Below, piece after piece: positions 1 to 11,654 of a DNA stretch of 64,000 nt (position 1 is its first letter; the number at the start of each line of letters is the position of its first letter). The notes beneath the pieces were generated by a model. The model was given only the letters and a program-made list of their open reading frames with translations, did no database searches and was not told the origin of the DNA. The stretch covers positions 52,820,109 to 52,884,108 of the forward strand of contig CM022298.1 in NCBI GenBank assembly GCA_011799875.1, in the 5' to 3' direction. The translations under genes and the position numbers were made by a program. Origin of the DNA: Thinopyrum elongatum. Lineage: Eukaryota; Streptophyta; Magnoliopsida; Poales; Poaceae.

Positions 1-2100
1 AAAACAAAAAATTTCCGACCTACGCACCAGCCCAGGACCACTATGGAGACTGCATACAAGGTTTGATCATTTTCGTTACCGACTCGTAGCGCAGCGGAAG
101 TAGAGTCGATGACGATCGGCGGTGCAGATCCCCGCAGCTAGGATTTACAACCTCCCAACCGAGAGGATGAACTCCCTCATCCGTCACTCGGACAGCCCTC
201 CGGGAGGCGGTCGGACAGTCCCCCGGACGGTGTCGCGGACAGCCCTTCGGGAGGACTCATAGAACTCGGACCGTCACTTGGACAGCCCTTCGGGAGGCAC
301 TCTCGAACAGCCCCTCGGGCACTAAGATCGAAACTACGACCTCTCTACAGAGTTGCACACATACGGTGTCACCTATCCGGCAGGGCTTCGCCATCCAGAA
401 CTAGTTCCCACCGGAACCCAGACAGCCTTTCGGCTCTATGAAACTCTTTTCGTGGGAGGGAGAGAGAAGCCAGATCATTGCATGGCACTTGTATGTGAGA
501 AGGGGTGAGCTTATGGGCAGCCCACTCACCTCCTATTTATAGGAGGAGCAAGGGGTAGAGGAAAGACCAAAAGGACCTTCCTAGGATCTTTCCACCACAT
601 GCCACATAAGGGTGTGTAGAACATATCCACCATGAGGTGGAAGGACACCTCAAGGAGGGCCCCCCCATGCCATGGCCGAAATTGTGCAGCCCCTTTGGGG
701 GGCTCCACCTCCCTTTCACACACCAAAAGTGGTTTTCTTCTAGAAGAAAAACCCCATTTGCAAATCAGCCCAAAAAGTGCTTTTCACTATTCATGACGAC
801 ATTTTTCAGCGTCCATTCGAACTGAAAATATTTATGTGGGCTTAGAACATTTCCAGTACCCACTAAAATAATTTTCAACGCGTTCTGGAACAATTCCTGT
901 TTAGTGATTTCATCTGCGAAAAGCATCTGAAGTGGTTCCGGCAGCACCGGAACATTTCCGGTTTTCATCTCGGAAAATTCCCAGAAGTTTCCAGAATGAT
1001 TCTGGCACCCTCCAAGAATTATCGGGCATGTGCCGAAACCAATTTGACTTTATGGTATCCTCTGAAACAAGTTTTCAGTATCACCGGAACTCATCCGGTG
1101 ACCTCTCTCGTCGGAACTTTTTCGCTGTCTCCGAAAAACTTTTTCCGGAAATTTTCTCTCAGACTCCCTGTCTAGTATTCTGCAGATAGATGACCCTTAA
1201 GCGTGTGACCCTATAGGTTCGGTGAAGTATAGACATGACACGGAACACCTTCCGATCAGTGATCAACATCGGAGCCGTGGACACCCATATTGACCCCTAT
1301 ACCCACACGAATGAATATTCGAGTGAACCTCCAGTTGCCGTATGCTATTCCTGTTGCTTCGCGATATGTTACAAATACCCGAGGTGAGACATGTTGGCAT
1401 TCCCGTGGATCAACAACTTGTCCACTATGCTAGTTACCTCGTTACCGGTATTGTTCTCTTTTCTCGTTACCGTGTTCCGGCATCCCCGTGATCAAATCAC
1501 AAAGTGTCTGGCCAGATGATGATGGATACCGTAACACCGAGAGGGCCCAGAGATATCTCTCCATCGTCGGAGGAGCAAATCCCAATCTCGAGCTATCAAG
1601 TTACTTGACATACTTTTCCATGAACCCATAAGCCGCCGTAATAGCCACCCATTTACGGATGACGTTTAACAAACCCCAAAGTTCATGAAGCAAGCATGAA
1701 GAAACTCAATACTATCATGGTCTAAGGAATCATGCAAACATTAACCATCTCTGTGTTATTAACCATTAACTTGTGATGAAAGTAACTCATAGCATAACAT
1801 CAATCGGGTCGATTCAACACAAATGTTCTTCTAACATTGTGCCCTCAAAATTGCTGGCATAGACATGCCCATGATCAGGAAAACAAAACCATCATGCAAC
1901 ACTTGAGCAAGTCATAGAGGCCAGACTAGGAATACATTTTACCATTTATTATTCCACATGTGCATATGAGTCTTCCTCCGAGCCTCGTGGTTATTGTAGA
2001 CTCGAGAACCATAGCAGTTATAGCATGGAACATAAACCTAATTATGAACAGGGAGATAATCAATAACATTTATTATTGCCTCTAGGGCATATCTCCTACA
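1..2100 (-). repeat. 3' LTR of the Copia-type element (left copy)
   Basis: Direct repeat of 7434-9533; the first 18 bp of the LTR lie outside the window. By eye the two copies differ at only a few tens of positions over 2.1 kb, nearly all transitions, which suggests a recent insertion. The part at about 150-320 is a GC-rich run of related units containing 'ggacagcccttcgggagg'. Confidence 0.92.
529..546 (-). promoter_or_regulatory. Candidate TATA box in the Copia LTR
   Basis: The palindrome cctcctatttataggagg contains TATAAATA on the minus strand, in the AT/GC context expected of an LTR core promoter. The same sequence is at 7962-7979 in the 5' LTR, which would be the functional copy. Confidence 0.5.
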
Positions 2101-2113
2101 GACTCCCACTTGC
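2101..2113 (-). other. Polypurine tract of the Copia-type element
   Basis: On the minus strand this reads GCAAGTGGGAGTC directly before the TGTAGG start of the 3' LTR. It is in the correct place for plus-strand DNA priming and resembles the tract of Angela/BARE elements. Confidence 0.8.
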
Positions 2114-5100
2114 ACTAGAGTCACTAATCTAGTTAATGCTAATGCACTTTACACCTGTGGCACACCGGTGTAAATATGCTTCGCATGTGGTATAGCCTGA
2201 TGTCCAACGGATCTGACGACTTCAGCTCCGTGTGTATCTTTGCATATCCTCGCGTTTTTACGCTTTCACAAAATTCATATTTTGTGTGGACTTGGCTTTG
2301 TATGTATGTGAATCACAGGTCGAACCTGGATTCCTCAGACTGAGTTATGGAGCAACTACCTGCAGTAGTGTCCCATTGACAAAAGCCATCTTGGAACCAT
2401 ACTAAGTTCATGAATGAACTATATGACTCAACATTTTCTTTGTCGCTTCGAAAGCGGTAACATACTTAGCCTCTATTATAGAATTCACCACGGTAATTTG
2501 TTTGGAAACCTTTTCCAACTAACTATGCCACCACATTGTGTGTTACACAAAACCCTCAATTTAAATCAAAAATCGCATGGAGAAATGATGAAGACTGTAT
2601 CGATGTAACCTTTTACAACGAACTCTTCATGATCTTCACTTGCGAGAAAACATGTCATCAGTGCTACTATAGTACTCAATGACCCTTTTTCACTGTTGTC
2701 CCATGATCAGAACTTTTGATCACTTTGGTATCTATACTCGTAACAACTTTGGAGTATTGGACATATCTGGTTGTTTTACATACCATGGAATACATGATTA
2801 ATCCAAACACGAAGGTGTGTGGAATCTCCATCATGTATTTTGGTCATCAGTGTTTTTGGGACACCGAGTCTTGCAAAAACTCTTTCCATGTGACTTCGGC
2901 AAGAATCACTCCTTGGCGTTTTAAATGCTAAAAAAATTTAGCATCTTGTCAATATGTATTTATTGCTTAGCCCCATTAGGTAAATCTATCTTCATAGATC
3001 ATCATGCCTAATATTAAGGGTATTTAGCCCAAGCACTTCATCGAAAAACTATTTTCAAATGAAGTCCTAATTCGTGTCAAGAATTTTATTTCCAATTAAC
3101 AATGTGTCAAGCACACAAGGTTTTTAGACATATTATTATGCTCCCACTTACTTTCTTGAATCACAAGCATCTTCGTTACCCATTGATGAATTCAAAACCC
3201 TTTTTGACCATTTCATCAAAACACGAAGATTCCAACTCCATTTTGCTCTCCTCTGTCCATTGCTGGAACTCTGAAGTTTGCACACTCACTAGCATCCTGT
3301 GGAATGACAAAATACCTTGGATTGTAACACATGCAAGTCCTTGGTTTCATTTCCATCATATGGAAATCCTATTGTCATCCATGTTTCATATCTCATGAAT
3401 GAAATATGTATTAATTGCTAGTTCAACCCGAACCGACTTTAAGCATCGCTACGGTGAAACAACCTCATCGTAGTCAACTCCTTGAACTTGTTATTTCAAC
3501 AAGTCGAGCTTTATGGATAAAACATTTTTACCCGTATCAGTTTTTAGTTCCACAAAATTCGTTAGACTCTAAGTCTTCCGAAAGGTGTATCAAGGTTTTA
3601 ATCTTGAATCACTTATATGGAAACTAACTCGGGTTGTATTGGCATTTAGCCAATTCCGGAGTCAGGGCCCATCAACGCTTCCTTGTGTATCATAGGTATA
3701 CCGTTGTCTAACAACAATATCTCGTCTGCGCACCTGAGAGGTTTGCACGAGCCTTGCCTACGTGGTTCAGCTGCAAGTTCGACCGAAGTCCATACATTTT
3801 ATTGTAGAGACTTCCGTATCAGTCGCAGTAGGAAACTCTGGAATTACTTCCAAGGTCTCTTTCCTTTGATCTGATGATGAAGATACTGTTTATCTCATCG
3901 AGTTGCACTATTCTCCCACTCACCTTTTTGAAAGAACCATTTTCTTCAAAAAGCATACCGTCCTTTGTGGCAAACCTATTTGCCCCGGTATAGTGAGGGA
4001 GGAATACCCAACATTTTGGGATAACCTACAAAGTAGCACTTGTCTGATTTGGAATAGGTCTGTAACCTTTTACACAAGCCCCATATTCCAAATGTTAAGA
4101 AAAGATATAACATGGTTGGGCGTACCATACCATGGTGTCATTTCAACAGACCTGATGGAGCTCTTTTCAGTGTAAAAGCCGCAGTCTCTAAAGCATCACT
4201 TTAAAAGGGATAATGGCAAATTTATTTATGTCATCTTTGATATTACCATGTCATAAATGGTTCGATTACATCTTCACGGACTTTCCACTCACAGTGGTGT
4301 TCCGGGAGGTGTAAGTTATGAAACTCTTTTCACAACTCATCAGACATTCGCTAAACTTGTAACTCAAATATTTCTTTCTGCAATCGAATTGTAGAAACAT
4401 AATTTTCTTGTTACAATAACTTCTACTTCATTTTTGAAAACCTTTCGAATGAATTCAAAAGATCCAGACTTACGTCTCATCAAGTAAATATCCATATATC
4501 TACTTGAGTCATTCCTGAAGATAGATAAATCCACTACTTGCAACAACATTTATCGAACTACATACATCAAAATGTATGATCACCAATAAGTTCTTTGCTC
4601 GTTCCTTATGGCCTGTGAACGGTATTTCAGTCACTTCACTTTTCGGAGGAAAGTTGCAAGTGTCAGATGATTCAAAAAATCAAACGACTTCAAAATCCAT
4701 CATAATGGAATTTTCCATGCGGGTTTCTCCAATGTGACCAAATGCAGTGCCACACTTGTGTGGTATTCTTTTAGTCTTACGATATTTAGTGTCAGTGTTA
4801 TGGATGTATCATATTACCATCAATATTCATAACATACGTCCAATCTCGGATGGAAGCATGGCCCTTTATGTTATTCATAATACTGAACAACAATTGTTCT
4901 TTTATGAACAACTCTTTTGCAACAAACATTGTGCAATGGGCTAGAGTGTGTAAAACTCTAAAATGAATTATGAAAGTAAATCCAGAGATAATATATTATT
5001 ATCATTATTCATAACATACATCTCATTCTCAATGAAAGTATGGCCCTTATGTTATTCATAACATCGAACATAAAAAGTTCTCTTATGAACAACCTTCTTG

Positions 5101-7400
5101 CAAGATACCTTATGCATAGGGCTAGAGTATGAAACTCTAAGATGAATTATGAAAGTAAATACATAGGTAATACATCGATGGAAGGTATAGTAACATTTAC
5201 TATGTTCCATGTGTGTATCTCAACCTCATTCCTGGCTAGTCTTTCAGGCCGTAGTAGTTCTTACATCGAGTTGCAACAGAATGCAATCGAGCGGGTATCT
5301 TTGTGATTAACTCACAATACCCAAGAATTAGTGATTACCATGTTTAACCATAATTCCCAAGAACTATATCTTTGACCAGCCTTCTATACATCAAAAACTT
5401 GTATGACATTCATACATGAGCTGGATATTCCAGTCTTCTTTCTTTCTGCCTTTATACTTCTAACAGTTTAACTTTTAGTATTTCTCCTACTCTCAGAAGA
5501 AGCACCCAACTTAAGAGTGGCGTTAGCCCTGGACTTCCTAGGCGTGAAAGTTTCACTAACACCCTTCAGAGACTTCCTTCTCTTTAAGTTGTTGTCTTAT
5601 TCACCTTCATTTACATGACAGGCGTTCTACTGGATCCCTCTTTTATCAGTCTAATGCATAGTAAACACCTTTACTAATAGTTTGCAAACAAACATTGCTT
5701 TGGATATCTTATATCTTTTAGCTTTTGTCTGTCTCTGAAAAGGATTTTCAGATTCCATGAATATCACATAACTATCCCAAAACTTTCGAAGTTTGGGTCT
5801 CATGGAAGCAACATATTGCACTTTGACTGAAACGGAATTCTAGCTTTTGGATCGAAGGACGAGAGTCTCATCATCCATAGCTTTAGCGGGAGGATACCGA
5901 AAGTATGCGATAGGACAAAATCCTTCTTGGCACTCTTGAGGACAATCCTCACATTACGTTACCAACCGTAAAGTTTTAACCAGATATTTAATAGCTATTC
6001 AAATTTAATAGGGAAGGTGGAAAAGCGAGCCATAATTCTACAACTATTATGCAAACAACACTGAGACAGTGTCCATAATTAATTGCACTGAGAATTAAAC
6101 AAGTTAGTTCAACAGTGCGCTCCCACTCAAATCAATATCTCTCATAATTGATTTTGAGTGATACAAGATCCAGACTTCAATTCATCGCCATAGAATCATC
6201 ATCTCATGACGGGAATTTTAATCGGTAGGCCAACTTGCCGATCACATCTCTATGTGACTCTTGTTCATCTTTCGATGTCTGTGTTCCGAGCTCAGGACGA
6301 TCCTGCCATGAACATCAAGACAACCAAGTGATCTTGCTGCGAGGTCTGACCTCACCCGCCTCACACATCCCTAATCGTTCGTACCCATGCAACCATGGCG
6401 CACCCCGAAAAGTTAGGTGCCGTGACGGTGCTACACTTGGGAGAACACTAACTACTTGATATTTTTGTGAGAGATCACCCTAATAAAAGCGACTACTACG
6501 CAATCAAGAAGGGTGCATCATAAGGGATAAACATCTCAGGCAATTCATAATAGCATGATATGGTATAGCCCTTTCTGACGGAGAAGTCTTGTATTCCTTC
6601 GTCTTCGGCATTCGCGTCGGTGTTCACCTTTGCGAAGATTGCCACCACCTTGTCGATGCACCAGATAATATTGCTATCTCTATAGCTAATAAAATAATGC
6701 ATTACTTAAGGTTGACTCGCAGGTTAATAAAGTGCAATCATATGGCTCCAGCCATCATGCCGAATCATGACACGCAGGTCATGTTAATCAATTTACATCA
6801 TATAGTCATCTCATACATAATCAAATTAAATATGAGCACTGCTATACCACATCAAATGCACATGCAAACCCTCCTGTAAAACCAAGTTAGACGTCTCTAA
6901 TCGGTTCATGCAAAAACTTGTTTTTCGTGGCTTCTAAGGTTTCGAAACAAACCGAAGCTACCAACGTCCATCATCAAGTATGATAATTCAAGTCGCAAGA
7001 TTAACTTCTCGGGGTGTATGAAACACGAGATAATAAAATCTCGAGCCTCATACTGAACTTCCTCATACGCATGACCCCCGTGCAGATCATATCTGCATTG
7101 CCCTTTCATTTGCGAAATTTCATCTTTCTTTTTAACTACGGTGGAATTCAATGAACTATTAGCACTTCGTTGATCAATCAGGATCGCGGATTGCCAGAAC
7201 TTTGAAACTCCACCATACTGTTATCAAGATCAGAAATATGCAAATTCCAGGGAAGCAACAAGAACATCGGGTAACAGATTTCATCTGCTACCCGCACAAA
7301 TAATTTTCAGTAATAGAACTCATCTACTACCTAATTATATTGTGCAACACCCATACATCTCTATGTATTCTAGATCGCAACCTGCATCTATGCATAGCAC
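2114..7400 (-). pseudogene. Decayed Copia interior (gag-pol remains)
   Basis: About 5.3 kb between the LTRs has the size of a Copia gag-pol region, but no reading frame longer than about 100 codons survives on either strand. Stops and indels are spread throughout. A recognisable pol trace remains near the 3' end (see the RNase H remnant). AT-rich blocks at about 4790-5060 contain near-duplicate segments ('ttattcataa...', 'atgtatggaag...'), suggesting local duplications. The 5' part (about 6235-7400) looks like untranslated leader. Confidence 0.7.
2408..2491 (-). pseudogene. Copia RNase H remnant
   Basis: Reading the minus strand from 2491 gives a stretch containing IEAKYVTAFEATKK before a stop at 2408-2410. 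This corresponds to the conserved E-A-E-Y-x-A-x-x-E-A-x-K motif of Copia RNase H, and it lies about 300 bp from the 3' LTR, where RNase H ends in Copia elements. It is the best coding evidence for the superfamily and orientation of the element. Confidence 0.65.
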
Positions 7401-7415
7401 GGCTCATGATGCCAC
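7401..7415 (-). other. Primer-binding site (initiator tRNA-Met type, degenerate)
   Basis: The minus strand reads GTGGCATCATGAGCC immediately after the 5' LTR ends in CCTACA. It is a divergent form of the TGGTATCAGAGC site complementary to initiator tRNA-Met. The same variant follows the LTR at 62497-62511. Confidence 0.75.
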
Positions 7416-9533
7416 TGTAGGGTAACGCAGCAGAAAACAAAAATTTTCCGACCTACGCACCAGCCCAGGACCACTATGGAGACTGCATACAAGGTTTGAT
7501 CATTTTCGTTACCGACTTGTAGCGCAGCGGAAGTAGAGTCGATGACGATCGGCGGTGCAGATCCCCACAGCTAGGATTTACAACCTCCCAACCGCGAGGA
7601 TGAACTCCCTCATCCGTCACTCGGATAGCCCTTCGGGAGGCGGTCGGACAGTCCCCCGGACGGTGTCGCGGACAGCCCTTTGGGAGGACTCACAGAACTC
7701 GGACCGTCACTTGGACAGCCCTTCGGGAGGCACTCTCGAACAGCCCCTCGGGCACTAAGATCGAAACTACGACCTCTCTACAGAGTTGCACACATACGGT
7801 GTCACCTATCCGGTAGGGCTTCGCCGTCCAGAACTAGTTCCCACCGGAACCCAGACAGCCTTTCGGCTCTACGAAACTCTTTTCGTGGGAGGGAGAGAGA
7901 AGCCAGATCATTGCATGGCACTTGTATGTGAGAAGGGATGAGCTTATGGGCAGCCCACTCACCTCCTATTTATAGGAGGAGCAAGGGGTAGAGGAAAGAC
8001 CAAAAGGACCTTCCTAGGATCTTTCCACCACATGCCACATAAGGGTGTGTAGAACATATCCACCATGAGGTGGAAGGACACCTCAAGGAGGGCCCCCCCA
8101 TGCCATGGCCAAAATTGTGCAGCCCCTTTGGGGGGCTCCACCTCCCTTTCACACACCAAAAGTGGTTTTCTTCTAGAAGAAAAACCCCATTTGCAAATCA
8201 GCCCAAAAAGTGCTTTTCACTATTCATGACGACATTTTTCAGCGTCCGTTCGAACTGAAAATATTTATGTGGGCTTAGAACATTTCCAGTACCCACTAAA
8301 ATAATTTTCAACGCATTCTGGAACAATTCCAGTTTAGTGATTTCATCTGCGAAAAGCATCTGAAGTGGTTCCGGCAGCACCGGAACATTTCCGGTTTTCA
8401 TCTCGGAAAATTCCCAGAAGTTTCTAGAATGATTCTGGCACCCTCCAAGAATTATCGGGCATGTGCCGAAACCAATTTGACTTTATGGTATCCTCTGAAA
8501 CAACTTTTCAGTATCACCGGAACTCATCCGGTGACCTCTCTCGTCGGAACTTTTCCGCTGTCTCCGAAAAACTTTTTCCGGAAATTTTCTCTCAGACTCC
8601 CTGTCCAGTATTCAGCAGATAGATGACCCTTAAGCGTGTGACACTATAGGTTCGGTGAAGTATAGACATGACACAGAACCCCTTCCGATCAGTGATCAAC
8701 ATCGGAGCCGTGGACACCCATATTGACCCCTATACCCACACGAATGAATATTCGAGTGAACCTCCAGTTGCCGTGTGCTATTCCTGTTGCTTCGCGATAT
8801 GTTACAAATACCCGAGGTGAGAGATGTTGGCATTCCCGTGGATCAACAACTTGTCCACTATGCTAGTTACCTCGTTACCGGTATTGTTCTCTTTTCTCGT
8901 TACCGTGTTCCGGCATCCCCGTGATCAAATCACAAAGTGTCTGGCCAGACGATGATGGATACCGTAACACCGAGAGGGCCCAGAGATATCTCTCCATCGT
9001 CGGAGGAGCAAATCCCAATCTCGAGCTATCAAGTTACTTGACATACTTTTCCATGAACCCGTAAGCCGCCGTAATAGCCACCCATTTACGGATGACGTTT
9101 AACAAACCCCAAAGTTCATGAAGCAAGCATGAAGAAACTCGATACTCTCATGGTCTAAGGAATCATGCAAACATTAACCATCTCTGTGTTATTAACCATT
9201 AACTTGTGACGAAAGTAACTCATAGCATAACATCAATCGGGTCGATTCAACACAAATGTTCTTCTAACATTGTGCCCTCAAAATTGCTGGCATAGACATG
9301 CCCATGATCTGGAAAACAGAACCATCATGCAACACTTGAGCTAGTCATAGAGGCCAGACTAGGAATACATTTTACTGTTTATTATTCCACAGGTGCATAT
9401 GAGTCTTCCTCCGAGCCTCGTGGTTATTGTAGACTCGAGAACCATAGCAGTTATAGCATGGAACATAAACCTAATTATGAATAGGGAGATAATCAATAAC
9501 ATTTATTATTGCCTCTAGGGCATATCTCCTACA
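7416..9533 (-). repeat. 5' LTR of the Copia-type element (right copy)
   Basis: Complete 2118-bp LTR with TG...CA ends on the minus strand, nearly identical to 1-2100. It contains the candidate TATA box at 7962-7979 and the GC-rich unit array at about 7600-7760. Its right end falls inside the coding sequence of the B3-like gene. Confidence 0.93.
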
Positions 9534-10027
9534 CATCGACCCAGATGTCGATATTACCTTCAATATCATCTTCCGGACGAATATCAAAGGTGATAAGCAT
9601 ATCAGGCTCAAATGCATAAGCCTTGCATAGTGATCTCCAATTTTTGCATTCAAAATAGGTGTAGGTGTCTGCATTGTATAATTTTGCGGCAAAAGTATAA
9701 CCATGCTCGGTCCTCAAGTGAACTCTCTTTACCTCCATAGTTTCCATAGGACTGAAACCAATCTTATCCAAGACATAAATTCTTGTATGGCAGTGGATAC
9801 GCTAGTAGAATAGTAAAAAATTAAAATTATAAGTTGAAGCAAAAGAAGCAGAAGTCATGCTTAATTACGAAAAAAGACTTGTCGTTGTGACTTACTGTAT
9901 CCACTTCGAAGGTCTCATCCAGCTTGATGCTGAAGCGCCTACCACCAACTAAGAAATTTTTGTCGCACAGGCCGCGCTCGTCTTCGCAGTATTCGCACAT
10001 ACCAAAATCCTTTTCGTCGTCAGACAT
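9534..10027 (-). pseudogene. B3-like domain gene, 3' part cut off by the Copia insertion
   Basis: Exon 1 is 10027-9896 (ATG, exactly 44 codons; starts MSDDEKDFGMCEYCEDERGL). The donor reads ACA|GTAAGT; a 94-bp intron follows, and exon 2 starts at 9801 after an AG, in the same phase. Exon 2 runs open to 9534, where the stop codon is supplied by the LTR end. The joined product is about 134 residues. Its second half (from about residue 55) has the spacing of a plant B3 fold: alternating hydrophobic strands (VKRVHLRTEHGYTF, AKLYNADTYTYF) followed by KNWRSLCKAYAF and a final MLITFDI strand. I recognise this type of protein as repeated in Triticeae genomes without a known role, and it may itself be carried by a transposon. 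Function is unknown; DNA binding is only inferred. The rest of the gene should lie left of the window. Confidence 0.6.
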
Positions 10028-10123
10028 TTCCTATGTTCATAGTTGAAACATTAATCAAAAATCGATCGAAGGCAACTACCAGGAAACTCAACACACAGAT
10101 CACTATTACTCAATATGCAACGG
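10028..10123. other. Upstream region of the B3-like gene
   Basis: Short AT-rich stretch between the exon 1 start codon and the repeat block. No promoter motif is clear enough to report. Confidence 0.4.
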
Positions 10124-10528
10124 GTTGACTTTAGGTCTGTTGAGTCTTCCTTCCTAAACTCTCATCTCACGTATATGGTGGGCACTCCCTCTCTAATATT
10201 GCGACCGTCGGTGATGGTCGCTACTCCTCCTTTCCCTAGTGCATTACAAATATCTAGCACAAGGAAAAGAAGGAGAAGCGACCCCCACGACAACAGTCGG
10301 CATTCTTCTTCTCTCATATATGGTGGACACTCCCTCACCGTTTTGACCGTCGATGATGGTCGCTACTCCTTCTTCCCCTAGTGCGTAACAAAGGTCTAGC
10401 ACAAAGAGAAGAAGGAGAAGCGACCCCCACGACAACAGTCGGCATTCTTTCTCTCTCAAATATATATATGGTGGACACTCTCCCTCACTGAAAGACACAC
10501 AAGGAGCCGAAACAGACCTAAAGTCAAC
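10124..10528. repeat. Tandem 146-bp repeat block framed by an exact 18-bp inverted repeat
   Basis: The 18 bases at 10124-10141 (gttgactttaggtctgtt) recur exactly inverted at 10511-10528. Between them is a tandem array of about 2.2 units of 145-148 bp starting at 10172, 10317 and 10465, each opening with tatatggtgg. Units contain purine/pyrimidine-biased runs and local palindromes (gaccgtcgatgatggtcg). No coding function is supported. Confidence 0.8.
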
Positions 10529-10565
10529 ATGTTCCATATATCGAGCAATGACATAGAAAAAATGC

Positions 10566-10746
10566 CCTATGTTTTGCCAAAATATCATTGAATTCCCATT
10601 CTTGCAAATCACAAGCACTAGATATGCCCTACATTGTAGCACAAGTCATGCTTAAATTTCGGTATGACCTTTGCTAAAGACAGGACATATCGAGCGCCTG
10701 AAATTTGCCGGGACGAAAACGAATCAACATTCCGGCAAAACATAGG
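10566..10746. repeat. 13-bp inverted pair
   Basis: cctatgttttgcc at 10566-10578 and its exact complement ggcaaaacatagg at 10734-10746. It could be a subterminal repeat of a DNA transposon, but no terminus was found. Confidence 0.5.
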
Positions 10747-10758
10747 CCACTCGGAATG

Positions 10759-10795
<37 letters not shown>
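10759..10795. repeat. Trinucleotide microsatellite (cat)n
   Basis: About 12 perfect cat units. Reading frames through it give runs of His or Ile that are not genes. Confidence 0.95.
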
Positions 10796-10990
10796 TATAT
10801 TCAGAATGCATCATCATCGACATCAATGACATGGCGACTAGCACTAGCATTTTCATCATCGACATTTACAACACATTATCATCTATATCAACAACATGGG
10901 GATTTGGCTATTCTCACCTAGAGGTCTTAAGGGGTCGGCGATGGGGACGACTGTGGGGACGAGGCAGGGGCAAATACTTAATTTCTGCAT

Positions 10991-11180
10991 AAACAAACTA
11001 GTTCTATTAAGCACTTACTAAATAAACTAGTTCTATTAACTACTTACTAAATAAACTAGTTCTATTAAGCACTTACTATAAATTAACTAGTTCTATTAAG
11101 CACTTACTATAAATAAACTAGTTATATTAAGCACTTACTATAAATAGAACTAGTTATATTAAGCACTTACTATAAATAAA
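10991..11180. repeat. AT-rich tandem array, about 33-bp unit, six copies
   Basis: Six consecutive units of the form 'aaataaactagttctattaagcacttacta' with small changes. Spacing varies by one to three bases. The following 150 bp are AT-rich with nothing further recognised. Confidence 0.9.
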
Positions 11181-11324
11181 ATTTCTAATCAAAAGACCTA
11201 AAATTTCCTATTCTATTCAAAACACCTAAAATAATCTAAAAAAAATTATTCTATTAAAAACCCTACATTCTACAATGTTTACATTCTAAAATCTACATTT
11301 AAATTACCTACATTCTATAAGAAC

Positions 11325-11654
11325 AGAGACAAGGGAGGGAGGGAGGAGGGGTAGGAAGGAGGGAGGGAGGAGGCGGGAGAGGAAGGAGGGAGAAGGCGGG
11401 AAGGACGGGGGGAGGGAGGAGGAGCTACCTCGGTGGCGGGGGTTGACGGTGCGGGGGGGGGGGGGGGCAGGCAACAGCGGCGGGATGGGAGGAGGGATGG
11501 AGGAGGGAGGGGAGGGGATGGAGGAGGGAGCTATGGATGGATGGATGGGGCGGACTGGTGGAGGGATGGAGGAGGGAGTCGGGATGGAGGGGGCGACGTG
11601 GGGTGGCGGGATGAGGAGGAGAGGGGGCGACGGCACCGGCAGCAACTGGAGGCA
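11325..11654. repeat. Purine-rich (G/A) low-complexity tract
   Basis: The plus strand is dominated by ggagg/gggag words, including a run of at least 14 G at about 11453-11467. Open frames across it arise from base bias and are not supported as genes. The tract continues into the duplicated region, and the right-hand contig begins inside it. Confidence 0.9.

Larger units (their letters stand above)
1..9533 (-). mobile_element. Copia-type LTR retrotransposon, complete except for about 18 bp, decayed interior
   Basis: Two direct copies of a 2.1-kb sequence flank 5.3 kb of interior. The LTRs begin (minus strand) with TGTAGG and end with CCTACA, as LTR ends should. A primer-binding site lies just inside the right LTR and a polypurine tract just inside the left LTR, so the element is transcribed on the minus strand. 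The LTR start resembles the Angela/BARE group of Triticeae Copia elements, but the 2.1-kb LTR is longer than the usual Angela LTR, so I do not assign a family. The left end lies about 18 bp outside the window, so the target duplication cannot be checked; the 5 bases after the right end are catcg. It is inserted in a B3-like gene. Confidence 0.9.

Noticed and set aside
10664..10992. Open frames with long His or Ile runs
   Set aside because: They are translations of a (cat)n microsatellite and have no conserved flanking sequence.
10991..11180. CRISPR-like array
   Set aside because: The units are directly adjacent without spacers and occur in plant DNA; this is an ordinary tandem repeat.
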